Assembly: GCA_023055355.1 (NCBI GenBank)
Contig: JALJCS010000004.1
Coordinates: 17,638,001 to 17,702,000 of the forward strand
Direction: 5' to 3'
DNA from: Agelaius tricolor
Taxonomy: Eukaryota; Chordata; Aves; Passeriformes; Icteridae
Length of the DNA stretch: 64,000 bases
Shown here: positions 63,601-64,000 of the stretch, piece by piece
How positions within the stretch are numbered: position 1 is the stretch's first letter
Layout of the letters: each line of letters opens with the position of its first letter
Notes under the pieces: model-generated
Databases searched by the model: none
The model's input: the letters and a program-made list of their open reading frames with translations, nothing else
Told to the model about the DNA's origin: nothing
Program-made: the position numbers and the translations under genes

Positions 63601-64000
63601 TTCTGTGCCCTTCCAACTCTTCTGTGACACATTCAACTCATATGGAGCCAATTAGATACCCTGCATGGCAAATGTGTTATTCTAGCAGATACAGCTGTGC
63701 TGCTCAAAGAAGCCTATGTTAATGGCTTTTGCAGAAGTTGGAACACACTATGGGAATGTTATCCTAGTCAATGAGGAGTTCAAGACTTCCTCAAAAAATA
63801 TTAATGAAAATTGCTGTCCGGAGATTTCCCAAAAGATTTGAAGACTTTTCCCCTCCTCTACTAAAACAGTCCCTGAAAAACTGCAGACCTTGCAGTGTTC
63901 AGAATCAAGAAAATACTCAGCAGATGCTGTTTCTGTCCCAAAGTGAGAAGTTCATGGCTTTTTTGTTTTTGGCAGCCCCCATCCTGTGTTCATGGAGTTC

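Larger units (their letters stand above)
32501..64000. other. Long gene-poor stretch
   Basis: I find no exon, RNA gene or further recognisable transposon in these 31.5 kb. Composition is mostly AT-rich, with the simple repeats listed separately. The longest open frame is at 52160-52777. In human, the region upstream of S1PR3 is likewise a long gene-poor interval, so an empty region here fits known synteny. Confidence 0.55.

Noticed and set aside
63596..63640. CCCTTCCAACTCTTCTGTGA resembling a CR1 tail
   Set aside because: The match is short, without the terminal ATTCTATG-type repeat or CR1 body beside it.

Overview
This window is vertebrate nuclear DNA, almost certainly from a bird. It has a typical vertebrate G-protein-coupled receptor gene with a CpG-island promoter, several 5'-truncated CR1 LINE copies with the avian-type 3' tail, and an avian-type ERV-L-like LTR with a decayed gag region. 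There is no operon structure, prokaryotic gene or CRISPR array. The only intact protein-coding gene I can defend is the sphingosine-1-phosphate receptor S1PR3, on the minus strand.

Layout. Positions 1-2605 hold no recognisable coding exon. A decayed CR1 LINE (minus) fills about 2606-4555. The inferred S1PR3 transcription unit then runs right to left. It has a TATA-like box and start site near 14548-14582 in a CpG island (about 13720-14640), a non-coding exon 1 with a donor at 13998/13999, an intron of about 4.7 kb containing a small CR1 tail (10406-10470), an acceptor at 9267/9268, the complete 381-codon reading frame in one exon (7941-9086), and a long 3' UTR that may end near 4725. That UTR carries a perfect 139-bp duplication at a 159-bp spacing. 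In human, S1PR3 and SHC3 are convergent neighbours, so the left edge could hold SHC3 3' sequence; I see no SHC3 exon and do not claim one.

From about 14.6 kb to the right end (about 49 kb) I find no gene. This stretch holds a 5'-truncated CR1 (19801-about 20416) abutting an 18-bp-arm inverted repeat, an ERV-L-like LTR plus broken gag remnant (29969-about 32500), simple repeats, a 23-base poly-C tract and a 22-bp perfect palindrome. The rest looks like ordinary AT-rich intergenic DNA, as expected for a gene desert upstream of S1PR3.

I found no convincing undescribed system. The most useful leads are local: a (GGGAC)8 tract predicted to form a G-quadruplex in the S1PR3 5' UTR, a hairpin-forming inverted repeat beside the start site, an apparent relocation of the receptor's N-terminal glycosylation sequon relative to human, the 3'-UTR duplication, opposed poly(A) signals at the gene end, and the palindrome at a CR1 5' junction.
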